NCBI GenBank assembly: GCA_025359915.1 | Contig: JANYDE010000006.1 | Span: forward strand, 1 to 64,000 | Direction of reading: 5' to 3' | Length of the DNA: 64,000 nt | Source: Chamaesiphon sp. 336R_metabinner_41 | GTDB lineage: Bacteria; Cyanobacteriota; Cyanobacteriia; Cyanobacteriales; Chamaesiphonaceae | Shown: positions 47,740 through 57,850 of the stretch, in pieces | Layout: each line of letters begins with the position of its first letter | How positions within the stretch are numbered: the stretch's first letter is position 1 | The notes under the pieces: model-generated | Databases searched by the model: none | Told to the model about the DNA's origin: nothing | Seen by the model: the letters and a program-made list of their open reading frames with translations, nothing else | Made by a program: the position numbers and the translations under genes

Positions 47740-47799
47740 AGCTGTGGATTAGAACGACAGAATGCTGGTTTAAGGTCGATCCATTTTTAAAAACCAATC

Positions 47800-47833
47800 A
47801 AAAAAGCTCCAAGTGAAAATTTGGAGCTTTTTT
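47800..47833. terminator. rho-independent terminator
   Basis: AAAAAAGCTCCAA (47800-47812) and its exact complement TTGGAGCTTTTTT (47821-47833) with an 8-base loop. It carries A- and T-runs on either side, so it can serve the CbbY-like gene and the convergent DUF2949 gene. Confidence 0.9.
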
Positions 47834-47880
47834 GGTATGAGCCTAAAACCTGGCTGATTAGCTATCAACTATCAACTAAT

Positions 47881-48075
47881 TTAAGTTGCCTCCATCCAGT
47901 CATAGATCCGATCGAGTTGCTCGATCGTCACTAGTCCGTATTGCCATAAAATCATTGGCAGCGGGCCTGGATTGTGTTCTACTTGCTTGAGGGCGATGGC
48001 CATCGACGAAGCAGAAATAGCTAAATCATCTTGTAAGAAGCGAATCAATTTTGTTACATGGGTAGATGCGATCAT
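47881..48075 (-). CDS. DUF2949-like small protein
   Basis: A 64-residue protein: LIRFLQDDLAISASSMAIAL, then LPMILWQYGLVTIEQLDRIY. Its layout matches the cyanobacterial DUF2949 family of unknown function. GGAGGT six bases before ATG 48075 is one of the clearest ribosome sites in the window. It stands alone between two noncoding stretches. Confidence 0.8.
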   Translation of the reverse strand: MIASTHVTKLIRFLQDDLAISASSMAIALKQVEHNPGPLPMILWQYGLVTIEQLDRIYDWMEAT

Positions 48076-48574
48076 GGCCGTACCTCCGGCTGAATATTAA
48101 AGATGTATTTATATTAAAAGATACTCAAATCTGCACCGAATCCAATCGTCTCTATTCGTAAAGCTGATGAAGGCGAAGATTAACTGGGATCTTCACTCGT
48201 TGCAATCTCAATTACAGAAAGATAAAGGTTTCAACTTAGCAATCTTTTTAGTTACAGATCCAAACCTTGAACCATTGGTGAAAAACGACTGTAAAGACCA
48301 GACTGACAGTAATTTTTTTGATTCAACTTGGAATGTGACTCGTTGAGGGCATCAACTTATTTTGCCGATTTTAGCTTCAACAATCTTCAGTGCCAGATGA
48401 GGAAATTGAAGATTGGCAATAACAAATATTTAACCCTGTTAGCGGCTATTTGAAATCCGTGGAAACACGGGGATTTTGTTAAAGGTTGAAATGGAGTGTT
48501 CGTGTATCTTGGTATTTTTATTATTTAAAGATGGATCATAGCATCGCTAATCGGCTTAATTACTGAAGCTTTAA
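48076..48574. other. gene-free stretch of 499 bases
   Basis: No coding frame is supported. The only structure I see is CCGTG-GAAA-CACGG at about 48457-48470, extended by AAAT/ATTT with a GG bulge. This is a GNRA-type hairpin without a clear T-run. The composition is AT-rich and may be decayed sequence or the promoter region of the DUF2949 gene. Confidence 0.4.
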
Positions 48575-49132
48575 CTATTTCAGCCGTTTGGCTGAGTACT
48601 TGCTGACTTTCAAGCGATCGTCAATTTTAAGATTGAGTTCTGCTGCTCTACCGCCACGCAATTCAATTACGCCATCAATGTCAATTTTTGGCTCTGGGCC
48701 ATAACTAGGGCAAGGATCGCCCGCGCATGGAGGGATTTGGGTGCCGATATATTTGACTACGCCATTCGACATAAACACCATATCTAAGGGAATGAGGGTA
48801 TTTTTCATCCAGAAGCTAACTGGGCGTGGAGGTGAAAATACAAACAACATGCCTCGATCTTTGGCTAAATCTGTCCGATTCATCAACCCGATAGATTGCT
48901 CTTCAGACGTGCGGGCAACTTCTAATCGGATTGTTTGTCCATTAATGTTAACTTGGGCACTTACAGGCAGTTTTTGCACCTGTTGAGCAAGCTCAATCTT
49001 TGGAACTGACGGTGTAGATTTATTCTCGATCCCGATTGGTGGTTTTGACTGAACTGATGGAGCACAGCTAAGTAGCAACATTCCCACTATCCCGCAGGTT
49101 ATTCCAAATTTAAGGTATTGCTTAGTCACCAT
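48575..49132 (-). CDS. DUF192-family secreted lipoprotein
   Basis: A 185-residue protein with a lipoprotein signal (hydrophobic residues 9-22 and lipobox LLLSC), so it is expected to be exported and anchored. The DUF192 domain is at about residues 60-175: VARTSEEQSIGLMNRTDLAK, RGMLFVF, RPVSFWMKNTLIPLDMVFM. DUF192 function is not firmly known. Confidence 0.88.
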   Translation of the reverse strand: MVTKQYLKFGITCGIVGMLLLSCAPSVQSKPPIGIENKSTPSVPKIELAQQVQKLPVSAQVNINGQTIRLEVARTSEEQSIGLMNRTDLAKDRGMLFVFSPPRPVSFWMKNTLIPLDMVFMSNGVVKYIGTQIPPCAGDPCPSYGPEPKIDIDGVIELRGGRAAELNLKIDDRLKVSKYSAKRLK

Positions 49133-49311
49133 GCTGTTAGGGGATCGGATGTGTGTGTGTTGGAGCAGACGTGTTTAGTTGGAATTTGTTTCCCGTTAAG
49201 CAAAAGAATTAAATCCCCCTACAAAAAAAGCTGTGATTGTGTTGTTGATGTAAGCTATTTGTTTGCGTTGATTGATGTAATTTACACAAAATCAGATCCC
49301 ATCTCTCGATC

Positions 49312-49989
49312 CTATTCTCGCAGGACATAGCCAACACCACGAACTGTTTGAATCAGCCGCTTACCGCCATCTTTTTCTAATTTGAGTCGGAGATAACGGA
49401 CATAAACTTCGATCACATTGGATTCGCCGAGGAAATCATATCCCCAGACATTTTCCAATATCTGTTCTCTCGTGAGTTCGGTTTCTGGCTGTGACATTAG
49501 ATAGCGCAGAAGTTCAAATTCTTTGACGGTTAATTCGATCGATCGATCGTTCCGTAGTACGCGATGAGTAACTAAATCCAAGACAAGATCGCCAAATCTT
49601 AATTGTTCGCCAACGCTAACATTTGAGTGGAGATATAGCCCGATCGTGTGCAAAAAATCATTCGCATGATAGGGTTTGAGAAAATAGTCGTCTGCGCCAG
49701 ATTCCAAACAGACAATTCGATCGGCAACTGTATCGTGCGCCATTAGTAATAAAATGGGGGCAACAATCCCCATCTCGCGCAGTTGCGGCACTAGTGTCAG
49801 TGCTGATTCTCCAGGCAATGCTCGATCGATCGCAATCAAGACTGGATGCAATTTTTTTACTTGCTCCAATCCCATTCTGGCATTATCCGCGATCGATACC
49901 TGATATCCAGCTTTAGTAAGATCGAGATTCATTCTCTCGGCTAGGATTGAGTCATTTTCGATCAGGAGGATTGGGGTGTTTTCAGTCAT
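49312..49989 (-). CDS. OmpR/PhoB-family response regulator
   Basis: A 225-residue transcription regulator with a receiver (residues 6-118) and winged-helix DNA-binding domain (about 128-222: LTVKEFELLRYLMSQPETEL, SNVIEVYVRYLRLKLEKDGG, RLIQTVRGVGYVLRE). The acidic pocket reads IENDS where EDD is usual. The phospho-acceptor is in AIDRALPG and the lysine in FLKPYH. I use ATG 49989; the frame runs to 50034 through repeat-derived proline codons. No kinase is adjacent. Confidence 0.9.
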   Translation of the reverse strand: MTENTPILLIENDSILAERMNLDLTKAGYQVSIADNARMGLEQVKKLHPVLIAIDRALPGESALTLVPQLREMGIVAPILLLMAHDTVADRIVCLESGADDYFLKPYHANDFLHTIGLYLHSNVSVGEQLRFGDLVLDLVTHRVLRNDRSIELTVKEFELLRYLMSQPETELTREQILENVWGYDFLGESNVIEVYVRYLRLKLEKDGGKRLIQTVRGVGYVLRE

Positions 49990-50113
49990 GGGGAAGGGAA
50001 TAGGGAATAGGGGATAGGGATTAGAGACTAACAAGTTGATAGGAGAGTTTGGGGGAATAATTTCCGATGGTGAAAATTAAACTAATCCCTAATCCCTATC
50101 CCCTATTCCCTAA

Positions 50114-51031
50114 TTAAGGTAATTCCACTGACGTTGGTTTCGCGATATGTGGTAGTCCCCAGCCAAGCTTTTCGCGCAAAATCTTGAAGTATTCTGGGGG
50201 TTGGAGGCGGATAAATTTGGCAGGATATGGAGATCGAGCGATGCGGATGGTAAATTCAGGGAGGATATAACAGCCGCCATTGCCATCGACTACCATGACT
50301 AGACGATTTGGGTTGGCGGAATTGATTGTGACGGGTTCGGTGTCGGAGAATACTAACGCACGAGAGGCGAGAGAATGGGGGCAAATCGGAACTAATTGAA
50401 GTGCGGCTACACCAGGCGCGACAACGGGACCTCCAGCACTGAGAGAGTAGGCGGTAGAGCCTGTGGGAGTAGAGAGAATCACTCCATCGGCGGCGATATC
50501 TACAGGTGCGTGTCTGCCAACTGTCACTTCAAAATGACACATGCTGGTAAGGGGTTCTCGGTGGATCACCATCTCATTGAGACATAAGGCTTCCCATAAT
50601 AGGTTTGTACCTTCCCAGACTTGCACTGTCAGCATGGCGCGATCTTCGACTTGATAATCGCCAACAATAGCTCGATCGATCGCCTCTGGCAATTGATTGA
50701 TATAGGTTTCAGTCAAAAAGCCCATATGTCCAGTATTGACAGTCAGGAGCGGGATACCGCGTGGGGCGATCTGTCTAAAAGCTGCTAAAACTGTACCGTC
50801 GCCGCCGAGGACGATCGCAAAACTCATATCCGAGTCAAATTCAGGCGGACATAAAGAATCGATCGGGACATGGGTAATCGGTCGATCGGATTGACAATAA
50901 CCTAGTATCCCACCTTTCGCAGCGGCGGAACAAACTTTCCAACCCAACGCGGTTAATTTATCTTCGAGTTCTTGGGCAATCCGACAAGCAAGCGGTTTAC
51001 CCTCGTTATAGATGATGCCTACTTTTGGCAC
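50114..51031 (-). CDS. nadK: NAD kinase
   Basis: A 305-residue ATP-NAD kinase making NADP. It has GGDGT in [15 protein letters not shown], the conserved [10 protein letters not shown] and [20 protein letters not shown]. The start codon is GTG at 51031 ([12 protein letters not shown]). Cyanobacteria usually carry two NAD kinases; this resembles the longer form, but the subtype is uncertain. Confidence 0.94.
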   Translation of the reverse strand: MPKVGIIYNEGKPLACRIAQELEDKLTALGWKVCSAAAKGGILGYCQSDRPITHVPIDSLCPPEFDSDMSFAIVLGGDGTVLAAFRQIAPRGIPLLTVNTGHMGFLTETYINQLPEAIDRAIVGDYQVEDRAMLTVQVWEGTNLLWEALCLNEMVIHREPLTSMCHFEVTVGRHAPVDIAADGVILSTPTGSTAYSLSAGGPVVAPGVAALQLVPICPHSLASRALVFSDTEPVTINSANPNRLVMVVDGNGGCYILPEFTIRIARSPYPAKFIRLQPPEYFKILREKLGWGLPHIAKPTSVELP

Positions 51032-51299
51032 GGATACAGTCCTAATTCAAATTTTTCAGGGTAAAGACTTCTAACTCTAGAAATCTGTCGGTTCGACAAT
51101 TTACTCGATTCTCCTACTCAAGCCGCCGTGTAAACTCAGCATCGCCGATATATGTACTAATTATTATCGCATATTAGCCGCAAGGAATTGCGGGGTAGGG
51201 GAGTGGGAGACTATCAATAATTAAGTCACTGTTCCCTTTCCCCTTCTTGCACTATTCGCCTAGCGTCTCCGTCAGGAGAAGTGTCTCCTTTCCCCTAAA

Positions 51300-52283
51300 T
51301 CAATACATCATTTTTTTCTTCTTCTTTGAAGCTTGGGATTCTTTCTGCTTGTTTTTCTCATAATCTAATTCCTTGAGCTTACGGAGAATGCGACTAAAGT
51401 ATTCTTGTAAGTAAGCCTCTAAAGTGCCAATTTCTTGTGGATCGATGCCAAAAATTTGGTATACTTCATCCATGTTAGCGGTTAGTGGCTTCCCTGTCGC
51501 TAAGACTTCGGTGAATGCTAATCGATCGGCTGAATTCCAGCTCCACTCAAAGAACCGCAGTGTTTGTCTCATCAGGCGAATGACTCCAATCGGGACGTTG
51601 GTAATCTTAGCTTCTTTGCCCGATTGACGTTCACAGAAACTAATAATTTCTTCACCAGTCCAAGCACGACTGCCGACAATTGGAAAACTACGATGATTAG
51701 TAGCTGTCACTGATAAAGCTTTGACGGCAAATTTTGCCACATCCTGAGTATCCAGATAGGCAATCGGTGAAGATTCACCAGTCATCCAGACGGGCTGCCC
51801 TTCTAATGTCGGGATTGCATACTGTCCGATTAACCCTTGCATAAATCCAGCAGGGCGAAGAATCGTGTAGTTTAAGCCAGACTCAGCCAAAAATAACTCT
51901 GTACAACGCTTGATTTCCATCAACGGTACATTGGGATAATTCTCCGCACCGAGAATCGAGAAAAAAATAAATCGATCGATCTTAGCATCTACAGCCGCTT
52001 GAATCAGCGCAACCTGTCCTTCCCAATCCACGCGCTTAATACTGAGCGAATCCGTCGCTCTAGCTGTAGCCGCGTCAATCACTGCCGTTACACCTTCTAA
52101 TGCAGGTGCCAAAGTACTAGGATTGCAGATATTTCCAACAACCAAATCAGCTCCCCATTCTTTGAGAAACGCTGCCTTCCGTACATTTCTAACTAGACAG
52201 CGAACCTGATAGCCTTCATCTAAGGCTCGTCGTGCGATCTGTCTACCTAAGGTACCCGTGGCACCAACAATCAATAGTGTCAT
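51300..52283 (-). CDS. ycf39: Ycf39-type atypical short-chain dehydrogenase (PSII assembly)
   Basis: A 327-residue NmrA-like protein with a Rossmann GATGTLG (7-13), MEIKRCTELFLAESGLNYTI and LRPAGFMQGLIGQYAIPTLE. In cyanobacteria Ycf39 helps deliver chlorophyll to newly made D1 with Hlips. A lysine-rich C-terminus (KKKKKMMY) follows. It is directly downstream of petM, the neighbour expected for ycf39 in many cyanobacteria, which supports the identity. Confidence 0.92.
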   Translation of the reverse strand: MTLLIVGATGTLGRQIARRALDEGYQVRCLVRNVRKAAFLKEWGADLVVGNICNPSTLAPALEGVTAVIDAATARATDSLSIKRVDWEGQVALIQAAVDAKIDRFIFFSILGAENYPNVPLMEIKRCTELFLAESGLNYTILRPAGFMQGLIGQYAIPTLEGQPVWMTGESSPIAYLDTQDVAKFAVKALSVTATNHRSFPIVGSRAWTGEEIISFCERQSGKEAKITNVPIGVIRLMRQTLRFFEWSWNSADRLAFTEVLATGKPLTANMDEVYQIFGIDPQEIGTLEAYLQEYFSRILRKLKELDYEKNKQKESQASKKKKKMMY

Positions 52284-52427
52284 CTATAAAGAATAATTAA
52301 AAATTATTAAAGCTATTCCCTAGAATATTAGCAGAAAAATCTCATGTTTGTTAACAAAAATTCACAAAGGCGGGAGAAGGGGGAGGTAGAATAGGAGCTA
52401 ATCTCAGATCCCACACTCCATCGGGTA

Positions 52428-52535
52428 TTATTCTTCTTCGGGTCCTTGAATTTTGAGAAATAAGAATCCCAGGCTCAAACCCACTAGAATCAAGCTTGAA
52501 GATAAAATTGCTGCGTTAAAAATTTCGCCAGCCAT
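52428..52535 (-). CDS. petM: cytochrome b6f complex subunit PetM
   Basis: A 35-residue single-span protein, MAGEIFNAAILSSSLILVG, then LSLGFLFLKIQGPEEE. The membrane helix followed by LLKIQG-like and acidic residues is the PetM signature. ATG at 52535, TAA at 52428-52430. AGGAG lies 10 bases upstream of the ATG. It precedes ycf39 by about 145 bases. Confidence 0.93.
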   Translation of the reverse strand: MAGEIFNAAILSSSLILVGLSLGFLFLKIQGPEEE

Positions 52536-52698
52536 GACTGAAATACTCCTAAATATTTGTTAAATGACAGATTTATAGTTGCCAAGACGGTAAGAATTGG
52601 CCAACAGATGGAGACCGATCTCCTTATTCTCTCACAAAACTGCCAGCCACTGGAGAAAGGGATGAGGGGGCAGTAAAAGGAGATCGCTGGAATCCTCA

Positions 52699-53217
52699 TC
52701 AGCTACTCCAGCGATCTGCTAAATCTGGTGAATTAGCCGGATGTTGTAAGCCACCTCGCCACATAATTACGCCATCTTCGCCATTGTCTTGATAGTATTT
52801 CTTCCTGCGTCCGACAGTTTGGAAGGCGTATTTCTCATAAAGATTGATCGCACCTTGATTGGAGGCGCGGACTTCTAGTGTAGCTCGTGCCATCTCAATT
52901 GTTCTAGCTCGATCGAGCAATGAAATAAGTAATAACTTGCCCAATCCTTGGCGTTGATACTGGGGATGGATTGCGAGTAAGGTGATGTGAGCCTCATCGA
53001 GAATCGCCCAGAAGCAGCCGAAACCAATCAGTCCATCTGTTGGATCTGACTGTAGACTTTTAGCGGCGGAAATACCTAGAAAGTGACTATTGTCATTGGT
53101 TAATTCGCGTCGATAACTATCGATCGACCACAATCCTCCAAAGCATAAGCGATCGAGCACCAAGATCGGCTCGATTTCATCAACAGATATTGAATCGACA
53201 GTTACATCTAAACCCAC
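52699..53217 (-). CDS. rimI: ribosomal-protein-alanine N-acetyltransferase-like GNAT
   Basis: A 172-residue GNAT enzyme: LLAIHPQYQRQGLGKLLLIS (acetyl-CoA loop QRQGLG), EVRASNQGAINLYEKYAFQT and GRRKKYYQDNGEDGVIM, all typical of RimI. RimI acetylates the N-terminus of ribosomal protein bS18. The start is GTG at 53217. Substrate assignment is by family only. Confidence 0.88.
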   Translation of the reverse strand: MGLDVTVDSISVDEIEPILVLDRLCFGGLWSIDSYRRELTNDNSHFLGISAAKSLQSDPTDGLIGFGCFWAILDEAHITLLAIHPQYQRQGLGKLLLISLLDRARTIEMARATLEVRASNQGAINLYEKYAFQTVGRRKKYYQDNGEDGVIMWRGGLQHPANSPDLADRWSS

Positions 53218-53263
53218 TTTAAATTAATTGATAATTGATAATTACTCCCTGGCGAGTGAATAA

Positions 53264-53291
53264 TTACTTATTACTTATTACTTATTACCTA
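53264..53291. repeat. four TTACTTA heptamer units
   Basis: Three exact TTACTTA units and one TTACCTA run right up to the lysC stop codon. It is the same unit as the seven-copy array at 17591-17639. Confidence 0.85.
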
Positions 53292-53292
53292 A

Positions 53293-55068
53293 TCAACCCA
53301 GTCCAAATGCCTGATGAATGATTTTGAGTGCATCAATCCCTTGAGATTGAGCAACTACGCAACTAATCTTGATATCAGAAGTAGAAATCATTTGAATATT
53401 AATCCCCGCAGCAGCTAGCGAATTAAACATTTTGGCGGCAACGCCCGGTTTACCAATCATTCCAGCACCAACAATACTCACTTTGGCGATCGATTCATCG
53501 ACAACGACTTCTCCACAACCCAATTGGGTGGAAGCAGCTTCCAATACACGTTTAGCATCGGCGGCATCCGATTGGGCAATCGTACAGGCAATATCACGCA
53601 TGGCGACACCTACGACGATGCGAGTACGCTGGGATTGGACGATCGCATCTACGTTAATATTATGCGCTGCTAAGATCCCAAATAACTCGGCTGCCATGCC
53701 GGGACGATCGGGAACTTGGAGTACTGCTAGTCTAGCTCGATCGAGATCGAGGGCAACTCCGCGTACTGCTGGTGCGGTGACAGCCTTGAGACTGCTCTCA
53801 TCTGTTGCGGAGCTAGAAATCTCAAACTCCTGACATAGTGCGGCGATGGCTCGATCGCAATCAGTACTGGCAATTACACAACTTACCTTGATTTCAGAGG
53901 TAGAAATCATCTGAATATTGACACCTGCATCTGCTAGAGTTTTGAACATCTGAGCGGCTACACCAGGTCTACCAATCATCCCCGCACCAACGATGCTCAC
54001 CTTGGCAATATCGCCGGCTACCAGCACGCGATCGTGGCTAGGATTAGAATTGTCATGCAGCACAGGCGAGATCGCTTCAGCGACCGCCTGGGCGCGTTCG
54101 GTAGCATGTTTGTTGACGGTAAAAGCAATGTCATTAGTATTGCCTTCGTGAATTGATTGGACGATCAAATCTACGTCGATATTTTCGGTTGCTAATGTCC
54201 CAAATAATTGTCCAGCAATTCCGGCTCGATCGGGTACTTGGAGAATCGCAATTTTGGCTTGATTGATAGCAAATTCCACCGCATCGACTGGGCGGGCGAT
54301 TTCCAATCCTGTCAGAGCGCGGGGTTGAGGAATTGGCGAAACTACCCAAGTACCTGGATCTTGCGTCCAACTCGATCGAACTACTAATGGTACACCGTAA
54401 TTTTTGGCGATTTCGACAGCGCGGGGGTGCAATACTTTCGCTCCGAGACTGGCGAGTTCGAGCATTTCATCAGCGGTGATTTCGGTTAATAATTGAGCAT
54501 TTGGTACGAGCCGAGGATCCGTAGTCAAAATACCTGGAACATCAGTATAAATTTCGCAAGCACTAGCTTTGAGTGCAGCGGCGAGGGCGACAGCGGAAGT
54601 ATCCGAGCCACCTCTACCCAAAGTCGTAATATCTCGATCGTCATTAATGCTTACACCCTGAAATCCAGCCACCACAACGACTTTACCCTCTTTGAGATGG
54701 CGTTCGATCCGATCGGGTGCAATCTCCAAAATGCGAGCGCGACTATGCTCTGCTTCAGTGACAATCCCAACTTGGGCACCTGTCAGCGAGATTGCAGGTT
54801 GTCCTAATTCCTGAATGGCGATACTCAATAAGGCAATCGTCACCTGCTCACCCGTCGCCAGCAGCATATCCATTTCGCGGCGGGAAGGACGACTGGATAA
54901 TTCATGTGCCAACTTGACTAGAGCATCAGTGGATTTACCCATCGCCGAGACGACTACTACTAAATCGTTTCCTGCTTTGACAGTCTCAACTATTCGCTGC
55001 GCAACTGCTTGAATCCTTTCTGCGGAACCAACGGATGTCCCCCCATATTTCTGTACGATTAACGCCAT
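53293..55068 (-). CDS. lysC: aspartate kinase with four ACT domains
   Basis: A 591-residue enzyme phosphorylating aspartate, the first step to lysine, threonine and methionine. The kinase domain (residues 1-250) has [31 protein letters not shown] and [11 protein letters not shown]. Two tandem ACT pairs follow, each containing a near-identical [16 protein letters not shown] segment, the four-ACT arrangement known from cyanobacteria, which binds allosteric inhibitors. I use ATG 55068 ([10 protein letters not shown]) rather than one 9 codons upstream. Confidence 0.96.
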   Translation of the reverse strand: MALIVQKYGGTSVGSAERIQAVAQRIVETVKAGNDLVVVVSAMGKSTDALVKLAHELSSRPSRREMDMLLATGEQVTIALLSIAIQELGQPAISLTGAQVGIVTEAEHSRARILEIAPDRIERHLKEGKVVVVAGFQGVSINDDRDITTLGRGGSDTSAVALAAALKASACEIYTDVPGILTTDPRLVPNAQLLTEITADEMLELASLGAKVLHPRAVEIAKNYGVPLVVRSSWTQDPGTWVVSPIPQPRALTGLEIARPVDAVEFAINQAKIAILQVPDRAGIAGQLFGTLATENIDVDLIVQSIHEGNTNDIAFTVNKHATERAQAVAEAISPVLHDNSNPSHDRVLVAGDIAKVSIVGAGMIGRPGVAAQMFKTLADAGVNIQMISTSEIKVSCVIASTDCDRAIAALCQEFEISSSATDESSLKAVTAPAVRGVALDLDRARLAVLQVPDRPGMAAELFGILAAHNINVDAIVQSQRTRIVVGVAMRDIACTIAQSDAADAKRVLEAASTQLGCGEVVVDESIAKVSIVGAGMIGKPGVAAKMFNSLAAAGINIQMISTSDIKISCVVAQSQGIDALKIIHQAFGLG

Positions 55069-55325
55069 CGTTCTAATTTTTTCACCACAGTTCACTCCTC
55101 AATCCAATTTAACCGATCGCATGACGATGTGGATAGCCTACACCAGCAACCTGTAAGAGGGTGTACTTGCAACAATCTAACTACAAAAAACACGCAGATA
55201 ATCGAGTGAATAGACGATCGATATAGTACTAAATTTGGGTAATTTAACAGTAGGAGTGAGCATTAGGTCTAGCCATCATCTTACCAACCGACCTACCAAG
55301 ACAGCGGTAACGCTATCGAAAATTT

Positions 55326-55805
55326 ATGTACAAAAAAGTTTTGCTCTGTGCATTGGCAATCCAATCATTCATTCTACCTGCGACAGCTAGCAGCGATGGG
55401 GGGAATGACTTGACATCCGAGGATCTGACGACGATTGTGACTGAGGCTCAATCGTGGAAAGGTACCCGCTATCGATATGGCGGTAAAGACAAGAATGGGA
55501 TTGATTGTTCCCACTTTGTCTATCAGGTATATAACCGTGTCTTTGAGGGATATGGCTATCGGATGGCAACTGAGTATCTACAGGATTCAACTTTTGCGCC
55601 GACTAAATCGCCGCTGGTGGGGGATGTAATTGTCTTCCCTTCTGTCAGAGGCTTATCGGCACATGTCGGCATTCTCACGGACGTTGAGGGTACAAAATTT
55701 ATCGGTGCGCAAAGTAGTACGGGAGTAAAAGAAACAAGCTTTGCACCTGGAACATATTGGGGTAAGCGTCCTTATAAAATTGTGTCATTACTACCAGATG
55801 AATAA
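55326..55805 (+). CDS. secreted NlpC/P60-family peptidase
   Basis: A 159-residue protein with a signal peptide (hydrophobic residues 5-20, cleavage near ATAS-SDG). The NlpC/P60 cysteine peptidase domain has catalytic C61 (NGIDCSHFVYQVY), H113 (SAHVGIL) and a polar third residue, probably Q129. Such enzymes cut peptidoglycan stem peptides. The last 8 bases overlap the start of the GAF-HD-GYP gene (ATGAATAA), implying coupled translation. Confidence 0.88.
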   Translation: MYKKVLLCALAIQSFILPATASSDGGNDLTSEDLTTIVTEAQSWKGTRYRYGGKDKNGIDCSHFVYQVYNRVFEGYGYRMATEYLQDSTFAPTKSPLVGDVIVFPSVRGLSAHVGILTDVEGTKFIGAQSSTGVKETSFAPGTYWGKRPYKIVSLLPDE

Positions 55806-57405
55806 CCGTGATACGATCGAGCAATTACTAGAGATTGGGATTGCACTATCCGATTGTCTCGATTTAACCGAATTACTCGATCTAATTTTGACCAAGAGTA
55901 GAGAAATTACCTGTAGCGATGCGGGTAGTGTATACTTGGTCGATCGCTCTCAGGCTGAACCTAAGTTAATTTTTAAGGCTGCTCAGACAGATTCTCTCCC
56001 TCATCTGGCGTTTGAGTTGACAACTATTCCGCTCAATCCTAAAAGTCTGGCGGGATATGTGGCGACGACAGGGGAAAGTCTAAATATTCCCGATGCTTAT
56101 CAGATTCCTGCGGATGTTCCTTATCAGTTCGATCGACATTTCGATCTAGAATATGCTTATCGGACGGTATCGGTATTAGTATTACCGATGCAAAATCGCG
56201 ATGGTGAGACAATTGGTGTATTGCAATTGATCGATCGAAAACATTCGGCAGATCTTCAGATTACCCCAGAAAACGCCCTATCGATCGTTCAACCCTATTC
56301 AGAATGGGAACAGCAAATTATTCGCTCGTTGGCTTCTCAAGCTGCAATCTCGATCGAGCGCAATCAATTATTAGAAAGTATCGAGGATTTATTTGCCGGA
56401 TTTGTGACAGCATCGGTACAAGTGATCGAAAGTCGCGATCCGACGACGGCGGGACATTCCGAACGAGTGGCTAAATTGAGTGTAAGATTGAGTCAGGAAG
56501 TAAATAGTATCGACACTGGAATATTGCGATCAATTCAATTTAGCGATCGACAATTACAAGAAATCCGTTATGCGGCTCTACTCCATGATTTTGGTAAAGT
56601 TAGTATCCCTGAAACCATCGTTCAAAAAGGGAAGAAACTCTATCCCCATCAACTTACCGAACTCAATCACCGTTTTAATTTGCTCAGGCGCACCTGGGAA
56701 TTAGAAGCCACCCAACAGAAATTTAGTTACTTATTTAATTCCCCTCACAAACATCAGCATCAGTCAGACGATACTTGTCTACATTGCGGCTACTTGCAAC
56801 AATTAGATCTAGATCTGAAAACTAGAGTAGATAGATTGCAATCTTACTGGGAATTATTAAATCAACTCAACCAACCTAACGTTATTTCCACACCAGAATT
56901 CGCCGCAAAAATTGATACAGTAGTCGCAGATCTTCAGCAACTAGCGAAATATAATTATCTAGATCTTGACGGCAATTTTCGCCCCTTACTCACCACCGAA
57001 GAAATCGAACAGCTATTAATTCCTAGAGGTACACTCACCACAGCAGAACGCTTAATTGTCGAATCACATGTCAGCCATACTTATGATTTTTTACGCAAAA
57101 TTCCCTGGACAAAACATCTCCAAAATGTCCCCCAAATTGCAGGTTCTCACCACGAGAAATTAGATGGAACAGGCTATCCCAATCGATTAACTGCTGCCGA
57201 AATTCCTGTTCAATCACAGATTATGGCGATCGCAGATATCTATGATGCTCTGACTGCAAGCGATCGACCATACAAGCCGAAATTACCACTTGATCGAACC
57301 TTATCAATCCTACATCAAGAAGCCACCACAGGCAAGCTCAACAGCAATCTTTTGGCTCTATTTGAACAGCGTCAAGTTTACTCGGTCTTAAGCGATCTAA
57401 ATTAG
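55798..57405 (+). CDS. GAF-HD-GYP protein with long internal insertion
   Basis: A 535-residue putative cyclic-di-GMP phosphodiesterase. The GAF domain is at about residues 15-185 (SDAGSVYLVDRSQAEPKLIF). The HD-GYP domain begins near 215 (TAGHSERVAKLSVRLS, LLHDFGKVSIPE) and ends with HHEKLDGTGYP and MAIADIYDALTASDRPYK. About 130 residues with CLHC (327-330) are inserted between HDFGK and the region before HHEK, where normal HD-GYP domains are compact. I use ATG 55798, which overlaps the upstream stop codon; ATG 55741 is possible but less likely. Confidence 0.88.
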   Translation: MNNRDTIEQLLEIGIALSDCLDLTELLDLILTKSREITCSDAGSVYLVDRSQAEPKLIFKAAQTDSLPHLAFELTTIPLNPKSLAGYVATTGESLNIPDAYQIPADVPYQFDRHFDLEYAYRTVSVLVLPMQNRDGETIGVLQLIDRKHSADLQITPENALSIVQPYSEWEQQIIRSLASQAAISIERNQLLESIEDLFAGFVTASVQVIESRDPTTAGHSERVAKLSVRLSQEVNSIDTGILRSIQFSDRQLQEIRYAALLHDFGKVSIPETIVQKGKKLYPHQLTELNHRFNLLRRTWELEATQQKFSYLFNSPHKHQHQSDDTCLHCGYLQQLDLDLKTRVDRLQSYWELLNQLNQPNVISTPEFAAKIDTVVADLQQLAKYNYLDLDGNFRPLLTTEEIEQLLIPRGTLTTAERLIVESHVSHTYDFLRKIPWTKHLQNVPQIAGSHHEKLDGTGYPNRLTAAEIPVQSQIMAIADIYDALTASDRPYKPKLPLDRTLSILHQEATTGKLNSNLLALFEQRQVYSVLSDLN

Positions 57406-57416
57406 ATATTTCATAC

Positions 57417-57440
57417 CCCGACTTTTTTAAAAAAGTCGGG
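57417..57440 (+). terminator. 24-nt perfect palindrome, likely terminator
   Basis: CCCGACTTTTTTAAAAAAGTCGGG, 12 bases after the HD-GYP stop codon. It is a third member of the CCCGACTTTT hairpin family. T-rich sequence follows within 60 bases but not directly. Confidence 0.6.
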
Positions 57441-57601
57441 AATATAGCAGTAATGGTGAATAATATAGTGATTCTACTATTTTCGGAGATTCTTTTTTTT
57501 AACAACAGAGACGCAGAAGGCTCAGAGAAAGTCAAAGAGATTTATGTAGATCTAACAATGGGATTGCCATAATCAGAATATTAACATGATATCGATAACT
57601 G

Positions 57602-57850
57602 ATGATGAATATAACGATCGATGAAATCAGACGCGATCCGATTAAGTATTTTGATAGAGTAGAAGCAGGTGAAACTCTAGTAATTATTAGAGCTGACAAA
57701 CCTATCGCCGAGATTAAACCTATTGCTAGCAATAAAGAATTACGACCATTTGGTTTATGCGCTGGAGAATTTACAGTTCCAGATGATTTCGATGCACCGT
57801 TGACTGCTCTTGATGAAGATCGGTTATCAGATCGTCCTTTATTCCCATGA
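57602..57850 (+). CDS. Phd/YefM-type antitoxin, apparently solitary
   Basis: An 82-residue protein with the Phd fold pattern: ITIDEIRRDPIKYFDRVEAG, ETLVIIRADKPIAEIKPI, then an extended acidic tail expected to wrap a toxin (VPDDFDAPLTALDEDRL). Antitoxins of this type bind their own promoter and usually precede a PIN-domain (VapC-like) or Doc toxin. Directly downstream only a 14-codon frame is seen before a stop, and the next gene is on the other strand. It is either orphaned or has lost its partner. Confidence 0.78.
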   Translation: MMNITIDEIRRDPIKYFDRVEAGETLVIIRADKPIAEIKPIASNKELRPFGLCAGEFTVPDDFDAPLTALDEDRLSDRPLFP

